Shown here: piece by piece, positions 1 through 13,252 of the stretch
Position numbering within the stretch: position 1 is the first letter of the stretch
Layout: each line of letters opens with the position of its first letter
Assembly (NCBI GenBank): GCA_030426265.1
Contig: JAUHYP010000001.1
Span: forward strand, 186,001-250,000
Origin: Gammaproteobacteria bacterium
Lineage (GTDB): Bacteria > Pseudomonadota > Gammaproteobacteria > Xanthomonadales > SZUA-36
Length of the DNA stretch: 64,000 bases
Reading direction: 5' to 3'
Notes under the pieces: model-generated
What the model was told of the DNA's origin: nothing
The model's database searches: none
The model's input: only the letters and a program-made list of their open reading frames with translations
Program-made: the position numbers and the translations under genes

Positions 1-1
1 G

Positions 2-1000
2 GCCAACGCCAACCAGAACAATGGCCTGGAACTGGAACTGATCCGGGTGCCGTTCAACCAGGCCTTCGGCAGCGCGCCGCAGGCCGCGCCGATTCCCGGC
101 AACATCGCGCCGGCCGTCACGGACTCCGGCAGCAATGGCCAGGGCCCGTCGGCGACCATCAGCAACTCGGTGGCTTCCGGTCGCTGGTACGTCGTGGTGA
201 ACAACACGGCCACCAACCCCGCCTCGGTGCGGGTCACGGCCGACCTGAACGTGAATGCGCCGCAGACGACGCCCACGCCGTACGACCGCCTGGGTGGACT
301 CTGGGAGCCTGCGCGCGCCGGTGAAACCTCGATCAACCAGGGTTTCGATTTCAGCCCGGCCGGCAACTCACGGGCCTTCGTCTGGTACACCTACGACCAG
401 GACGGTTCCGCCACGTGGTACATCGCCAACACGGCCAACACCGACGAGGCGGTCTGGACCGCGGACCTGCTCCGGTTCACCAACGACGGCGCGGTGCAGC
501 AGTTCACCCCGGTGGGAACGGTGTCCGTCACCCTGCTCAGCGCCGACGACGCGATCCTGGGCTGGACGCTGTTCGGCGAGTCCGGCAGCGACCGCCTGAA
601 GCCGCTGACACGGCGCTGCCCGCCGGGACGGAACTCCTTCCTGGGACTCTGGTATCGCGGCCAGGACGGCCTGGGCGGGGCCAGCGTGCTGGCGGACAAC
701 ACCCAGGCGTTCATCCACTACCTGTACGACGGCAACGGCGTTCCGCGCTGGCTGCTGGCCGCCGGACCCTTCGGCACGGCCCAGGAGATGGACCTGCTGC
801 AGTACACGGGTTATTGCGCGAGCTGTGACGGCAGCGGAACGGCCACGTCCGAGGCGGTGGGTGTCATGAGCTTCACGGTGGGCAACAACACCACCGGCCA
901 GTGGGACCTGGAGTACAATTTCCTGCCGCCGGCGACCGGCAGCGCGCTGCGTTCAGATGACGTCATCAAGCTGACCGACACCCTGGCCTGCCCGAACTGA
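2..1000 (+). CDS. C-terminal part of a secreted protein with WY-rich repeat modules (5' end outside window)
   Basis: The reading frame is open from base 2, so this is the 3' part of a longer gene; the first usable internal start (GTG at 47) is not needed. Two modules are visible. Each begins with a GLWxx or GLWY motif, continues with an aromatic-rich strand around a YDxxG turn (YTYDQDGSATWYIA; YLYDGNGVPRWLLAAG), and ends in a hydrophobic strand. The N-terminal stretch (ASGRWYVVVNNTATNPASV) resembles the end of a beta-sandwich domain as found in secreted peptidases. Similar modules end the M23 peptidase at 46525-49107. Function is unknown; secretion is inferred. It converges with kmo. Confidence 0.75.
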   Translation, partial: ANANQNNGLELELIRVPFNQAFGSAPQAAPIPGNIAPAVTDSGSNGQGPSATISNSVASGRWYVVVNNTATNPASVRVTADLNVNAPQTTPTPYDRLGGLWEPARAGETSINQGFDFSPAGNSRAFVWYTYDQDGSATWYIANTANTDEAVWTADLLRFTNDGAVQQFTPVGTVSVTLLSADDAILGWTLFGESGSDRLKPLTRRCPPGRNSFLGLWYRGQDGLGGASVLADNTQAFIHYLYDGNGVPRWLLAAGPFGTAQEMDLLQYTGYCASCDGSGTATSEAVGVMSFTVGNNTTGQWDLEYNFLPPATGSALRSDDVIKLTDTLACPN

Positions 1001-1010
1001 GTCGGGAAAC

Positions 1011-1038
1011 GCGGGGCGGAGCGAAACCTCCGCCCCGC
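1011..1038. terminator. Perfect 11-bp GC-rich hairpin between convergent genes
   Basis: Arms 1011-1021 and 1028-1038 pair perfectly around a 6-base loop (CGAAAC). It lies in the 40-bp gap between the convergent first gene and kmo. There is no T tract on either side, so intrinsic termination is plausible but unproven. Confidence 0.55.
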
Positions 1039-1040
1039 CG

Positions 1041-2402
1041 TCAGTCGGCCGGGTCCGGCAAGGGCTCCAGTCGCCCGGTGACCAGCCGGTCGGCTTCACC
1101 GAAATCCACCTCCTCCAGGGTTCCCACGCCCTGGAGCAGCGTGTCCAGGATGTCGGCCTGGATCTCGCCGCGTCGGTAAGCCTCGGCGTAGGGTCCGCGG
1201 TGGAACATCACCAGCGAATAGCGGGGCACGAAGCGGTCGCCGTGGCGCCGCTCCAGTTCGTGTTCGAGCTTCTTGCGCAACAGGAACACGGGGTCGCGGA
1301 CCGCGGCCCGCATCACCTGGTAGTTTTCCAGCGCCATGTCAGCGATGGCTTCGGCCTGCGGCCGGCGCTCGGCTTCGAAGCGCGCGAACACGTCGTCCCA
1401 GTCACGGTCGTCGTCCTCCAGCAGGCGCAGCAGCGCGACGCAGTCCTCGAACGCGGCGTTCATGCCCTGGCCGTGGAAGGGAACGATGGCGTGCGCGGCG
1501 TCACCGAGCAGCAGCGCCTCGCCGCCGATGCGCCAACGCCGGCAGCGCACGGTGCCGAGCAGGCCCACGGGGTGCGTGGCGAAGTCCTCGCGCAGCCGGG
1601 GAATCAGCGGTACCGCGTCGGGAAACTGCAACTGGAAGAAATCGAGCTGGTGCACCCAGTCGCCCAGGCGCTCGAAGGAGACATCACCGTTGCGCGGCAG
1701 GAACAGGGTGCCGGTAAAACTGGCGTCGTCGTTGGGCAGGGCGATCATCATGAAGCCGCCGCGCGGCCAGATGTGCAGGCAGCGCGGATCCAGGGCGAAA
1801 CCGCCGTCGGCCGCGGGTGGCATGCCCAGTTCGAGGTAGCCATGGTCAAGCAGTTCCTCGCTGACGCCCAGGCCGGCCCGCTCGTCCATGGCGCGTCGCA
1901 GGGCGGAACCCCCGCCATCGGCGCCGATGAGGACCTCCCAGGCCTCTTCGCGGCCATCCGCAAGCTGCAGCCGCTTCCCCGCCCAGTCCACCCCGTCGAG
2001 TGCGGCGCCGAAGACCAATTCGACGCGCCCCGTGGCCTCGGCGGCATCGAGCAGCAGGTGGTTGAGCCGGTCCCGGCGCACGGAATGGATGACCTCGTCC
2101 TCCGTGGCGCCGTAGGGCTGGTGGGTGAGCTCGCCCCACTCCGAGTGCATCATGCGCCCGCCCATGGGCAGGGTGAAGGCGTCGACGGTTTCCAGCAGGC
2201 CCGCACGTTTCAGGGCGTGCCGTCCGCGGGCTGCCAGGGCCAGGTTGATGGAGCGGCCTCCCGGCGCGCCCTCCCCACGCGGGTCCGGGTGTCGTTCAAG
2301 CACCCGGACCGCGAAGCCGCGTTGGGCGAGCAGGGTGGCGAGCAGTGCCCCGGCCAGGCCGGCGCCGATCACCGTCACCCGCCCCGTGGCGCGTGCCTTC
2401 AT
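1041..2402 (-). CDS. kmo: Kynurenine 3-monooxygenase
   Basis: FAD-dependent aromatic hydroxylase that converts L-kynurenine to 3-hydroxykynurenine with NADPH and O2. The 453-aa product has the N-terminal dinucleotide-binding motif GAGLAGALLATLLAQRG followed by the acidic ribose-binding end of strand 2 (LERHPD). It also has the second FAD motif GDAAHAIVPFHGQGMNAAFEDC of this family. The length is normal. The start overlaps the kynU stop by 4 bases (ATGA), so it is the last gene of a three-gene coupled operon. Together with kynU it makes 3-hydroxyanthranilate, the precursor of quinolinate and NAD or an intermediate of tryptophan breakdown. No 3-hydroxyanthranilate dioxygenase or tryptophan 2,3-dioxygenase gene is in the window. 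Confidence 0.93.
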   Translation of the reverse strand: MKARATGRVTVIGAGLAGALLATLLAQRGFAVRVLERHPDPRGEGAPGGRSINLALAARGRHALKRAGLLETVDAFTLPMGGRMMHSEWGELTHQPYGATEDEVIHSVRRDRLNHLLLDAAEATGRVELVFGAALDGVDWAGKRLQLADGREEAWEVLIGADGGGSALRRAMDERAGLGVSEELLDHGYLELGMPPAADGGFALDPRCLHIWPRGGFMMIALPNDDASFTGTLFLPRNGDVSFERLGDWVHQLDFFQLQFPDAVPLIPRLREDFATHPVGLLGTVRCRRWRIGGEALLLGDAAHAIVPFHGQGMNAAFEDCVALLRLLEDDDRDWDDVFARFEAERRPQAEAIADMALENYQVMRAAVRDPVFLLRKKLEHELERRHGDRFVPRYSLVMFHRGPYAEAYRRGEIQADILDTLLQGVGTLEEVDFGEADRLVTGRLEPLPDPAD

Positions 2403-3712
2403 CCGGTGCCGGATCCTTCCTGCAGGTGCCGGACCAGGGTCCAGCAGTCTTCGAAGCGGTTGTAGAAAGGCACCGGGGCGACCCGGATGATGTCCGGTTC
2501 GCGCCAGTCGGCGACCACGCCATTGGGTTCCAGGCGCTCGAACAGGGCGCGCCCGGCCTCGCGTCCGGCGGGTACGGCGAGCGAGAGCTGGCAGCCGCGA
2601 CGGTCGGGGTCGGTCGGGGTCAGCACCTGCAGGCGTTCACCCAGGTGCTTGTGCAGCAAGGCCTCCAGGAATCCGGTCAGCGCCAGCGACTTGCGACGCA
2701 GCGCGCCGAATCCGGCTTCGGCGAACAGGCCCAGGGACACGCGCAGGGCCGCGGTGGACAGGATGTGGGTGTTCGACAGCAGCCAGGCGTCGGCCCCGGG
2801 CGCCGGGGTGAATTCCGGCTCCATCAGGAATCGACGGTCCGCGTGGCAGCCCCACCATCCGTGGAAGCGTGGAATGTCGTCGCGATCCAGGTGGCGTTCG
2901 TGCACGAACACGCCAGATACCGAGCCCGACCCGGCGTTGAGGTACTTGTAACTGCACCAGGCGGCGAAGTCGGCGCCCGAGGCGTGCAGGGCGACGGGCA
3001 CGTTGCCCACGGCGTGGGCCAGGTCGAAGCCGGCCATGGCGCCGGCCGCGTGGGCCGCCGCCGTGATTCGTGCCAGGTCGAAGGACTGGCCCGTGGCGTA
3101 CTGCACGCCCGGCCACAGCACCAGGGCCACGTGCTCGCCTTCCTCGCGCAGGTAGTCCTCCACCAGTGACTCGTCCACCAGGCGGTCCTTCGAGTCCACG
3201 CCCAGCTCGACCAGGCACTGGTCGGGGTCCAGGCCGTGGAAACGCAGCTGGGACTCGACGGCGTAGCGGTCGGAGGGGAAGGGCTGGCGTTCGATGACGA
3301 TGCGATTGCGCTTTCCGGACGGGCGGAAGAAGCTGACCATCAACAGGTGCAGGTTCACCGTCAGGGCGTTCATGGCCACGACCTCCGCGGGCTTCGCGCC
3401 CACCAGGTCGGCCAGCGGTTTGCGCACCGCCTCGTGGTAGGTCATCCAGGGCCGGGGGCCCCGGAAGTGGCCGGCCACGCCGAGCTCGCGCCAATGGGCC
3501 AGTTCCTCCTCGATGAACGGGGCCACGGCCTTGGGCTGGAGGCCCAGCGAGTTGCCGACGAAGTACGCCTGGTCGCTGCCGTCGCTGTGCTTCGGAATCC
3601 AGAAGCGCTCGCGCCAGTGCGCCAACGGATCGTCGCGGTCCAGGGCGCGGGCATGGTCGAGGTCCGCCGCCAGCGCGGCAGGAACGGGTCCGGGGTTCGA
3701 TGGGGTGTTCAT
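2399..3712 (-). CDS. kynU: Kynureninase
   Basis: PLP-dependent hydrolase cleaving kynurenine or 3-hydroxykynurenine to (3-hydroxy)anthranilate and alanine. The 437-aa product carries the early family motif YFVGNSLGLQP (about residues 50-60), GFDLAHAVGN (about 228-237, with the PLP-binding Asp) and the Schiff-base Lys in CSYKYLNAGSGS (Lys256). The frame stays open upstream, but the ATG at 3710-3712 is chosen because it overlaps the stop of the upstream cyclase gene (ATGA) and gives the usual family N-terminus. The same 4-base coupling joins it to kmo. Confidence 0.93.
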   Translation of the reverse strand: MNTPSNPGPVPAALAADLDHARALDRDDPLAHWRERFWIPKHSDGSDQAYFVGNSLGLQPKAVAPFIEEELAHWRELGVAGHFRGPRPWMTYHEAVRKPLADLVGAKPAEVVAMNALTVNLHLLMVSFFRPSGKRNRIVIERQPFPSDRYAVESQLRFHGLDPDQCLVELGVDSKDRLVDESLVEDYLREEGEHVALVLWPGVQYATGQSFDLARITAAAHAAGAMAGFDLAHAVGNVPVALHASGADFAAWCSYKYLNAGSGSVSGVFVHERHLDRDDIPRFHGWWGCHADRRFLMEPEFTPAPGADAWLLSNTHILSTAALRVSLGLFAEAGFGALRRKSLALTGFLEALLHKHLGERLQVLTPTDPDRRGCQLSLAVPAGREAGRALFERLEPNGVVADWREPDIIRVAPVPFYNRFEDCWTLVRHLQEGSGTG

Positions 3713-4506
3713 TCGTTCACCTCCGCGGGATAGAGCACGGGCCGGCTCGGGGTCGATTCCGCCACCAGGGGCGAAAGACCGGGTTCCAGCCAGTACAGGC
3801 CGTCCGCCAGGGCATCGGGGACGTAGATCATCTCGGTGACGCTGCGCCGTGCCGGGTCCATGCCGGTGGGTTTCGGATTGTCCGCCATGCACCACCACAG
3901 GCGATGGATGCGCAGCGCCCCGGCGTCGTGGGCCGGGTCCAGCGAGGGGGCGTCCACCAGCAGGTGCTTCAGTGGCATCGCCGCCAGCGCCGTCATCGCG
4001 GCCTCGCTGAACACGGGGTAGGGTGGCGCGTGCTCCCAGGCCGTGGACATCCGGGCCGGGTCGTTGGGCAGGGTGCGCACCACGATGGCCTCGACCTTCA
4101 GGCCGGCCTCGAAGTGCGGCGCCAGCGCCGCCGCCAGCGGCGCCTTCGGAAAACGGGGGTAACCGTCCTCGCCACAGGCCTCCGGCTTGATGCTCACCAG
4201 GCGGGCCAGGCAGGGCGTGGCGTGGATGGTGTCGTGCACCTGCAGGCGCTCATGCGTGAGGTGGCCGCGGCACTCGGTGTGGGTGCCGTGGCATTGGGGG
4301 ATGAAGCTCACGATTTCGGCATTGCAGGTGCCACCCAGCCGCACGTCGCCGACGAAATCGCCGGCCTGCAGCGGTGTCGCGCTGGCGCGGCTGTCGGTGA
4401 AGAACGCCGGCTGTGGCCCGTGCGGGTCCAGGGGGATGGCGATGGGCGTGCCCCGCGTGAAGTCCACGCGGAGCTGTTGGCCGTCGAGCTGGATCAGGGC
4501 GATCAA
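3709..4506 (-). CDS. Cyclase-family metal-dependent hydrolase, probable N-formylkynurenine formamidase
   Basis: 265 aa with the metal-binding motif of the cyclase family (PF04199): [16 protein letters not shown] fits HxGTHxDxPxH with Glu in place of Asp. KynB-type arylformamidases belong to this family. The gene heads the operon with kynU and kmo and overlaps kynU by 4 bases, so hydrolysis of N-formylkynurenine is the natural role. However, the sequence is longer than typical KynB (about 210 aa), so the substrate is an inference from context. The start is TTG (4504-4506), preceded by GGGAG about 8 bases upstream; no in-frame ATG gives a complete domain. Confidence 0.72.
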   Translation of the reverse strand: MIALIQLDGQQLRVDFTRGTPIAIPLDPHGPQPAFFTDSRASATPLQAGDFVGDVRLGGTCNAEIVSFIPQCHGTHTECRGHLTHERLQVHDTIHATPCLARLVSIKPEACGEDGYPRFPKAPLAAALAPHFEAGLKVEAIVVRTLPNDPARMSTAWEHAPPYPVFSEAAMTALAAMPLKHLLVDAPSLDPAHDAGALRIHRLWWCMADNPKPTGMDPARRSVTEMIYVPDALADGLYWLEPGLSPLVAESTPSRPVLYPAEVNE

Positions 4507-4661
4507 GGCGGAGTCTCCCGTTCAGGCGGCGCGGCGGCGACCGGCGACAGGGCGCCGAGTATACCCAAGGCGGGTGCTGGCCGGCGCCGGTTCCGTGTAC
4601 CCTGCGCCTTGCCGGGCGCGCCGCCACGGCAGCACGGACACAGAGGCACGGACAGGGGCCC

Positions 4662-5684
<1,023 letters not shown>

Positions 5685-5759
5685 GCGACTGGTTGTGACG
5701 GGCCCGGGCTGGCAGAATAGCGGCCCCGCGGGCCCGGGCCCGTTGACCTGGACGATTGA

Positions 5760-7644
<1,885 letters not shown>

Positions 7645-7735
7645 CCCCATCCGGCGCATCCGGCCGCCCGGGCCATCGGGCGCAGCCCCCTGCGAAAAGC
7701 GCTCCAGACCGCGCCTCGTGGCCTTCCGCCTGGGC

Positions 7736-7741
7736 TATAAT
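7736..7741 (+). promoter_or_regulatory. Possible -10 element upstream of yajC
   Basis: The 285-bp tgt-yajC gap holds a perfect TATAAT at 7736-7741 but no convincing -35 at 16-18 bp spacing. A promoter for yajC-secDF in this gap would make sense given the large gap; the evidence is one hexamer only. Nothing else was recognised in 7645-7929. Confidence 0.3.
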
Positions 7742-7929
7742 GCCGCGCTTGCCGCCGGCGGGCCGGGTGCTCGCCCGGACGGTCTTCGGGCCCGTCGCTT
7801 GGTCGAGGCCCTTTGAAATGGCTCCCGACGACCCCCACCTAAGCGCAAACGATCCACGCCGGGGCGTGGCGGGCACAGCCCGCGCTCCTGGAGCGTGCCC
7901 AGACAACGAATTCGAAAACGAGGGTTTTC

Positions 7930-8256
7930 ATGGACTTCCTCATCGCCAACGCCTACGCCCAGGACGCCGCCGCCCAGCCGGGTGGACTGATGCAGTTCCT
8001 GCCGCTGATCCTGATCTTCATCGTCTTCTACTTCCTGCTGATCCGTCCGCAGATGAAGCGCGCGAAGGAGCACAAGGCCCTGGTGGCCGGGCTGTCCAAG
8101 GGCGACGAGGTGGTGACCAATGGCGGCCTGCTCGGCAAGATCGCCGAACTGAACGATTCCTTCGTGACCCTGGAACTGGCGGACAACGTCCAGATCAAGA
8201 TCCAGCGCCACGCCATCGCCAGCGTCATGCCCAAGGGCACGATGAAGTCGGCCTGA
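7930..8256 (+). CDS. yajC: Sec translocon accessory subunit YajC
   Basis: 108-aa single-span inner-membrane protein that associates with SecDF. After a short periplasmic N-terminus rich in Ala and Gln (NAYAQDAAAQPGG) comes one membrane segment (about residues 20-40, LPLILIFIVFYFLLI) and the family motif RPQMKRAKEHK. It continues with the cytoplasmic beta domain (GDEVVTNGGLLGKIAEL). It is followed by secD after 55 bp, the conserved order. Confidence 0.95.
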   Translation: MDFLIANAYAQDAAAQPGGLMQFLPLILIFIVFYFLLIRPQMKRAKEHKALVAGLSKGDEVVTNGGLLGKIAELNDSFVTLELADNVQIKIQRHAIASVMPKGTMKSA

Positions 8257-8311
8257 GCCGCCGGCCCCGGACAGAACAAGAACAGCCTTTAGGCGTTTCG
8301 GAAGCTTCCCC

Positions 8312-10144
8312 ATGAACCAGTATCCCGCCTGGAAATACCTGCTCATACTCGCGGTGGTGGCCCTGGGCGCGCTGTACGCGCTGCCCAACCTGTTCGGCGA
8401 AGACCCGGCGGTGCAGGTCACCTCCACCCGCGGTTTCGAACTGTCGGCCGAGCTGACGTCCACCATCGACGATGCCCTGGCCAGCAACCAGCTGCGCTAC
8501 AAGAGCATGGAGCGGGTGGAAAACCGCCTGCTGTACCGTTTCGACACCACCGACAACCAGCTCGCGGCCTCCGAGGCCATCGAAGAGGCGGTGGGCGACA
8601 ACTACGTCGTGGCCCTGAACCTGGCCCACGCCACGCCGGACTGGCTCCGGGCGCTCGGCGGCAAGCCGCTGACGCTGGGCCTGGACCTGCAGGGCGGGGT
8701 GCACTTCCTGATGCAGGTGGACATGGACACGGCGCGCAACCAGGCCGTCGACCGCTACGTGGACGACATTCGCGCGGCCCTTCGCGACGCCGGCATCCGT
8801 TACGTTTCCGTACGTGCCGAGGGCGGTGGGGTCCGCATGTTGCTGCGCAGCGACGAGGACCGGGCCGAGGCCGAGCGCATCGTCGCCCGCGACCAGTCCC
8901 TGCAGGGCCTGGATATGTCGGAATTGCCGGCCGGAGAAACCTTCGGCCTGCAGGCCACCATCCAGGAACAGGCGCTGGTCGAACTGCAGCAGACCGCCCT
9001 GAAACAGAACATCACCACCCTGCGCAATCGCGTCAACGAGCTGGGAGTCGCCGAGCCGGTGATCCAGCAGCAGGGCGCCGACCGCGTGGTCGTGCAGCTG
9101 CCGGGCGTGCAGGACATGGCCGAGGCCAAGAAGATCCTGGGCGCGACGGCCACCCTGGAATACCGCGCGGTGGACGAGTCCAACGATCCCTTCTCCGCGG
9201 CCCAGACCGGACGCGTCCCGGCGGATTCACGGTTGTACACCGACATGAACGGCCAGCCCATCCTGCTGAAGAAGCGGCTGATCGTCTCCGGCGACCAGCT
9301 CATCGGCGCCTCCGGCGGCTTCGACCAGCAGTCCGGCTCACCGCAGGTGTCGGTCACACTGGACGGCGTGGGCGCCTCGCGCATGCTGGACTTCACCCGC
9401 GACAACGTGGGCAACCGCATGGCGGTGGTCTACATCGAGCAGAAACCGGGCGGCCAGCGCGTCGAAGACGTGATTTCCGTCGCCGTGGTGCGCGAGCCCT
9501 TCGGCAAGCGTTTCCAGACCACCGGTCTGGACTCGCTGCAGGAGGCCTCCCAGCTGGCCCTGCTGCTGCGCGCCGGCGCCCTGGCCGCGCCCATGGAAAT
9601 CGCCTTCCAGCGCACCGTGGGCCCGAGCCTTGGGGCTGACAACATCGCCCGCGGCTTCAAGTCCGTGGTCATCGGCTTCTGCCTGGTGCTGGTGTTCATG
9701 GCGCTGTACTACCGGGTGTTCGGACTGGTGGCCAACGTGGCCCTGTTCGCCAATCTGGTGCTGCTGATGGCCCTGCTGTCGGCCCTGGGCGCGACGCTGA
9801 CCATGCCCGGCATCGCGGGCATCGTGCTCACCGTCGGCATGGCGGTGGACGCCAACGTGCTGATCTTCGAGCGCATCCGCGAGGAGATCGCCAACGGCAA
9901 CACGCCGCAGGCCAGCATCCGCTCCGGTTACGAGAAAGCGTTCTCGACCATCGCCGACGCCAACATCACCACGCTCATCGCCGCCTTCGTGCTGTTCCTG
10001 TTCGGCACCGGCCCGGTGAAGGGCTTTGCCGTCACCCTGTCCCTGGGGATCATCACCTCCATGTTCACGGCCATCATGGGCACGCGGGCACTGGTGAACC
10101 TCATTTACGGCCGACGCCAGCGCGTCGAGAAACTGGCCATCTGA
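8312..10144 (+). CDS. secD: Protein translocase subunit SecD
   Basis: 610-aa RND-type membrane protein that, with SecF, uses the proton-motive force to pull exported proteins through SecYEG. One N-terminal membrane span (YLLILAVVALGALYALPNLF) is followed by a large periplasmic region containing GLDLQGGVHFLMQVDM and the P1 head block TTLRNRVNELGVAEPVIQQQG. The C-terminal five-span bundle starts near residue 450 and carries GMAVDANVLIFERIREE with the conserved Asp of the proton pathway. SecF starts 10 bp downstream, so the two are cotranscribed. Confidence 0.97.
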   Translation: MNQYPAWKYLLILAVVALGALYALPNLFGEDPAVQVTSTRGFELSAELTSTIDDALASNQLRYKSMERVENRLLYRFDTTDNQLAASEAIEEAVGDNYVVALNLAHATPDWLRALGGKPLTLGLDLQGGVHFLMQVDMDTARNQAVDRYVDDIRAALRDAGIRYVSVRAEGGGVRMLLRSDEDRAEAERIVARDQSLQGLDMSELPAGETFGLQATIQEQALVELQQTALKQNITTLRNRVNELGVAEPVIQQQGADRVVVQLPGVQDMAEAKKILGATATLEYRAVDESNDPFSAAQTGRVPADSRLYTDMNGQPILLKKRLIVSGDQLIGASGGFDQQSGSPQVSVTLDGVGASRMLDFTRDNVGNRMAVVYIEQKPGGQRVEDVISVAVVREPFGKRFQTTGLDSLQEASQLALLLRAGALAAPMEIAFQRTVGPSLGADNIARGFKSVVIGFCLVLVFMALYYRVFGLVANVALFANLVLLMALLSALGATLTMPGIAGIVLTVGMAVDANVLIFERIREEIANGNTPQASIRSGYEKAFSTIADANITTLIAAFVLFLFGTGPVKGFAVTLSLGIITSMFTAIMGTRALVNLIYGRRQRVEKLAI

Positions 10145-10154
10145 GGTCGCTGCC

Positions 10155-11102
10155 ATGAAACTGATCAAGGACCACACCAATATCGACTTCATGGGCAAGC
10201 GCAGGCTCTTCCTGGGCTTGTCCACCCTCCTGATCGTCGCCTCGCTCGTGGTGCTGCCGACCATGGGCCTGAACTTCGGCCTGGACTTCACCGGCGGGAC
10301 GGAAGTGGAAGTGCGCTTCGAGGAATCCCCGCAGGTCGCGGACGTGCGCGAGAGCCTGGCGAGTGCCGGCATGCCTGACGCCACGGTGCAGCGCTTCGGT
10401 TCCTCCGTGGACCTGCTGGTGCGCATTCCGCCGCACGACGGTGAGGAAGAGACCGCGGCCGCAGAGCAGGCCGAGCGCGTGATCGCCGCCCTGCAGGCCG
10501 ATTTCCCGGCCGGCGTGGAGATGCGCAGCTCCGGCTTCGTCGGCCCCCAGGTGGGCGAGGAACTCACGGAGCAGGGCATCCTGGCCGTGATCTACGCCCT
10601 GATCGGCATCTTCATCTACGTGATGTTCCGCTTCCAGTGGCGCTTCTCCGTGGGCGCCGTGGTGGCCGTCATCCACGACATCCTGGTGAGCCTCGGCGTG
10701 TTGTCCCTGCTGCAGGTGGACTTCGACCTGACCGTGGTCGCCGCGCTGCTGGCGGTGGTGGGTTACTCCCTGAACGACACCATCGTGCTGTTCGACCGCA
10801 TCCGCGAGAACTTCCCGCGCATGGGATCGGCCACACCCAGGCAGGTGGTCAACAAGTCCGTGAACGAGACCCTCTCGCGCACGGTGATGACCTCCCTGAC
10901 CACCCTGCTGGTGCTGATCGCGCTGTTCTTCTTCGGCGGCGAGATCATCCACGCCTTCGCCCTGACCCTGATCGTGGGCGTCATCGTGGGCACCTACTCC
11001 TCCATCTACGTGGCCAGCAACGCGCTGATCATGCTGGGGGTGAGCAAGCTGGACCTGCTGCAGGTGGAAAAGGAAGGGATCGAGGTCGACACCCGACCCT
11101 GA
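10155..11102 (+). CDS. secF: Protein translocase subunit SecF
   Basis: 315 aa, partner of SecD. It has the N-terminal membrane span (LFLGLSTLLIVASLVVLP), the periplasmic motif LNFGLDFTGGTEVEVRF that mirrors GLDLQGG in SecD, and the five C-terminal spans with the paired signature GYSLNDTIVLFDRIREN. Size is as expected for gammaproteobacterial SecF. The ATG at 10155 follows the secD stop by 10 bp. Confidence 0.97.
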   Translation: MKLIKDHTNIDFMGKRRLFLGLSTLLIVASLVVLPTMGLNFGLDFTGGTEVEVRFEESPQVADVRESLASAGMPDATVQRFGSSVDLLVRIPPHDGEEETAAAEQAERVIAALQADFPAGVEMRSSGFVGPQVGEELTEQGILAVIYALIGIFIYVMFRFQWRFSVGAVVAVIHDILVSLGVLSLLQVDFDLTVVAALLAVVGYSLNDTIVLFDRIRENFPRMGSATPRQVVNKSVNETLSRTVMTSLTTLLVLIALFFFGGEIIHAFALTLIVGVIVGTYSSIYVASNALIMLGVSKLDLLQVEKEGIEVDTRP

Positions 11103-11120
11103 GGGCATCCCCTTTCGAGG

Positions 11121-11149
11121 ACCGGTTCCGGGCTGGCGCCCGGACCGGT
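11121..11149. terminator. Hairpin after secF
   Basis: Arms CCGGGC (11128-11133) and GCCCGG (11138-11143) around loop TGGC extend into ACCGG (11121-11125) and CCGGT (11145-11149). This is a stable GC hairpin 18 bp after the secF stop, without a T tract. Confidence 0.4.
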
Positions 11150-11212
11150 TCGGCCGATTCCTCGGTCTTCGGCCTTCAAGGCCACCCCACGTTCGACCTG
11201 CCGCGCCTATAA

Positions 11213-12355
<1,143 letters not shown>

Positions 12356-12362
12356 GCCGGCC

Positions 12363-13223
12363 ATGAGCGATTCCATCGCCAAGCCGGTTTCCGCCTGGCG
12401 CTGCTTCGGCGGCCAGGTGAAGCGTTTTCGCCACCGCAGCGACGTGCTCGACTGCGACATGACCTTCGGCGTGTTCCTGCCGCCCCAGGCCGAGTCCCAC
12501 CCGGTGCCGGCCCTGTGGTGGCTGTCCGGGCTGACCTGCACGGACGAGAACTTCATGCACAAGGCGGGCGCCCAGCGCCTGGCCGCCCAGCTGGGCCTGG
12601 CCATCGTCTGCCCGGACACCAGTCCGCGCGGCACGGACCTGCCCGGGGAGCACGACGACTGGGATTTCGGTTCCGGTGCGGGTTTCTACCTCAACGCGAC
12701 GCAGGCGCCCTGGTCGCAGCACTACCAGATGTACGACTACGTGACCCGCGAACTGCCGGCGCTGGCCGAGGCCATCCTGCCCCTGGACGGGCGCAAGTCG
12801 GTGAGCGGGCATTCCATGGGCGGCCACGGGGCCCTGGTCTGCGCCCTGCGCGAGCCGGAGCTGTGGCACTCGGTGTCGGCCTTCTCTCCCATCTGCCACC
12901 CCTCGGACTGCCCCTGGGGCATCAAGGCCTTCAGCCACTACCTGGGCGAGGACCGCAACGACTGGGCGCAGTGGGACGCCACGCACCTGATCTCCAAGCT
13001 GCCCCCGGAACGCCAGCTGCCCCTGCTGATCGACCAGGGCACGGACGACGAATTCCTCGGCGACCAACTCAAGCCCGCCACCCTGGAACAGACCTGCATC
13101 GCCCACCACCACCCGCACGAGATCAACCTGCGCGAGGGCTACGACCACAGCTACTACTTCGTGGCGAGCTTCATCGACGAGCACCTGCGCCACCACGCCG
13201 AGGCGCTGGACCTCATCGCCTGA
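12363..13223 (+). CDS. fghA: S-formylglutathione hydrolase
   Basis: Esterase-D family alpha/beta hydrolase that releases formate and glutathione from S-formylglutathione, completing formaldehyde detoxification after frmA. The 286-aa product has the nucleophile elbow SGHSMGGHGAL, the oxyanion region WWLSGLTCTDENF and the late Asp/His acid-base pair (IDQGTDDEFL; EGYDHSYYFVASFI). Family length is normal. It converges with the zinc-ribbon gene at 13253. Confidence 0.96.
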   Translation: MSDSIAKPVSAWRCFGGQVKRFRHRSDVLDCDMTFGVFLPPQAESHPVPALWWLSGLTCTDENFMHKAGAQRLAAQLGLAIVCPDTSPRGTDLPGEHDDWDFGSGAGFYLNATQAPWSQHYQMYDYVTRELPALAEAILPLDGRKSVSGHSMGGHGALVCALREPELWHSVSAFSPICHPSDCPWGIKAFSHYLGEDRNDWAQWDATHLISKLPPERQLPLLIDQGTDDEFLGDQLKPATLEQTCIAHHHPHEINLREGYDHSYYFVASFIDEHLRHHAEALDLIA

Positions 13224-13252
13224 GGGGCGGGCGTTCTCGCCCGGGCGGTCGT

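Noticed and set aside
2399..3898. Longer kynU product starting at 3898
   Set aside because: The extra 62 residues come from the cyclase gene in another frame; the coupled ATG at 3712 matches the family.
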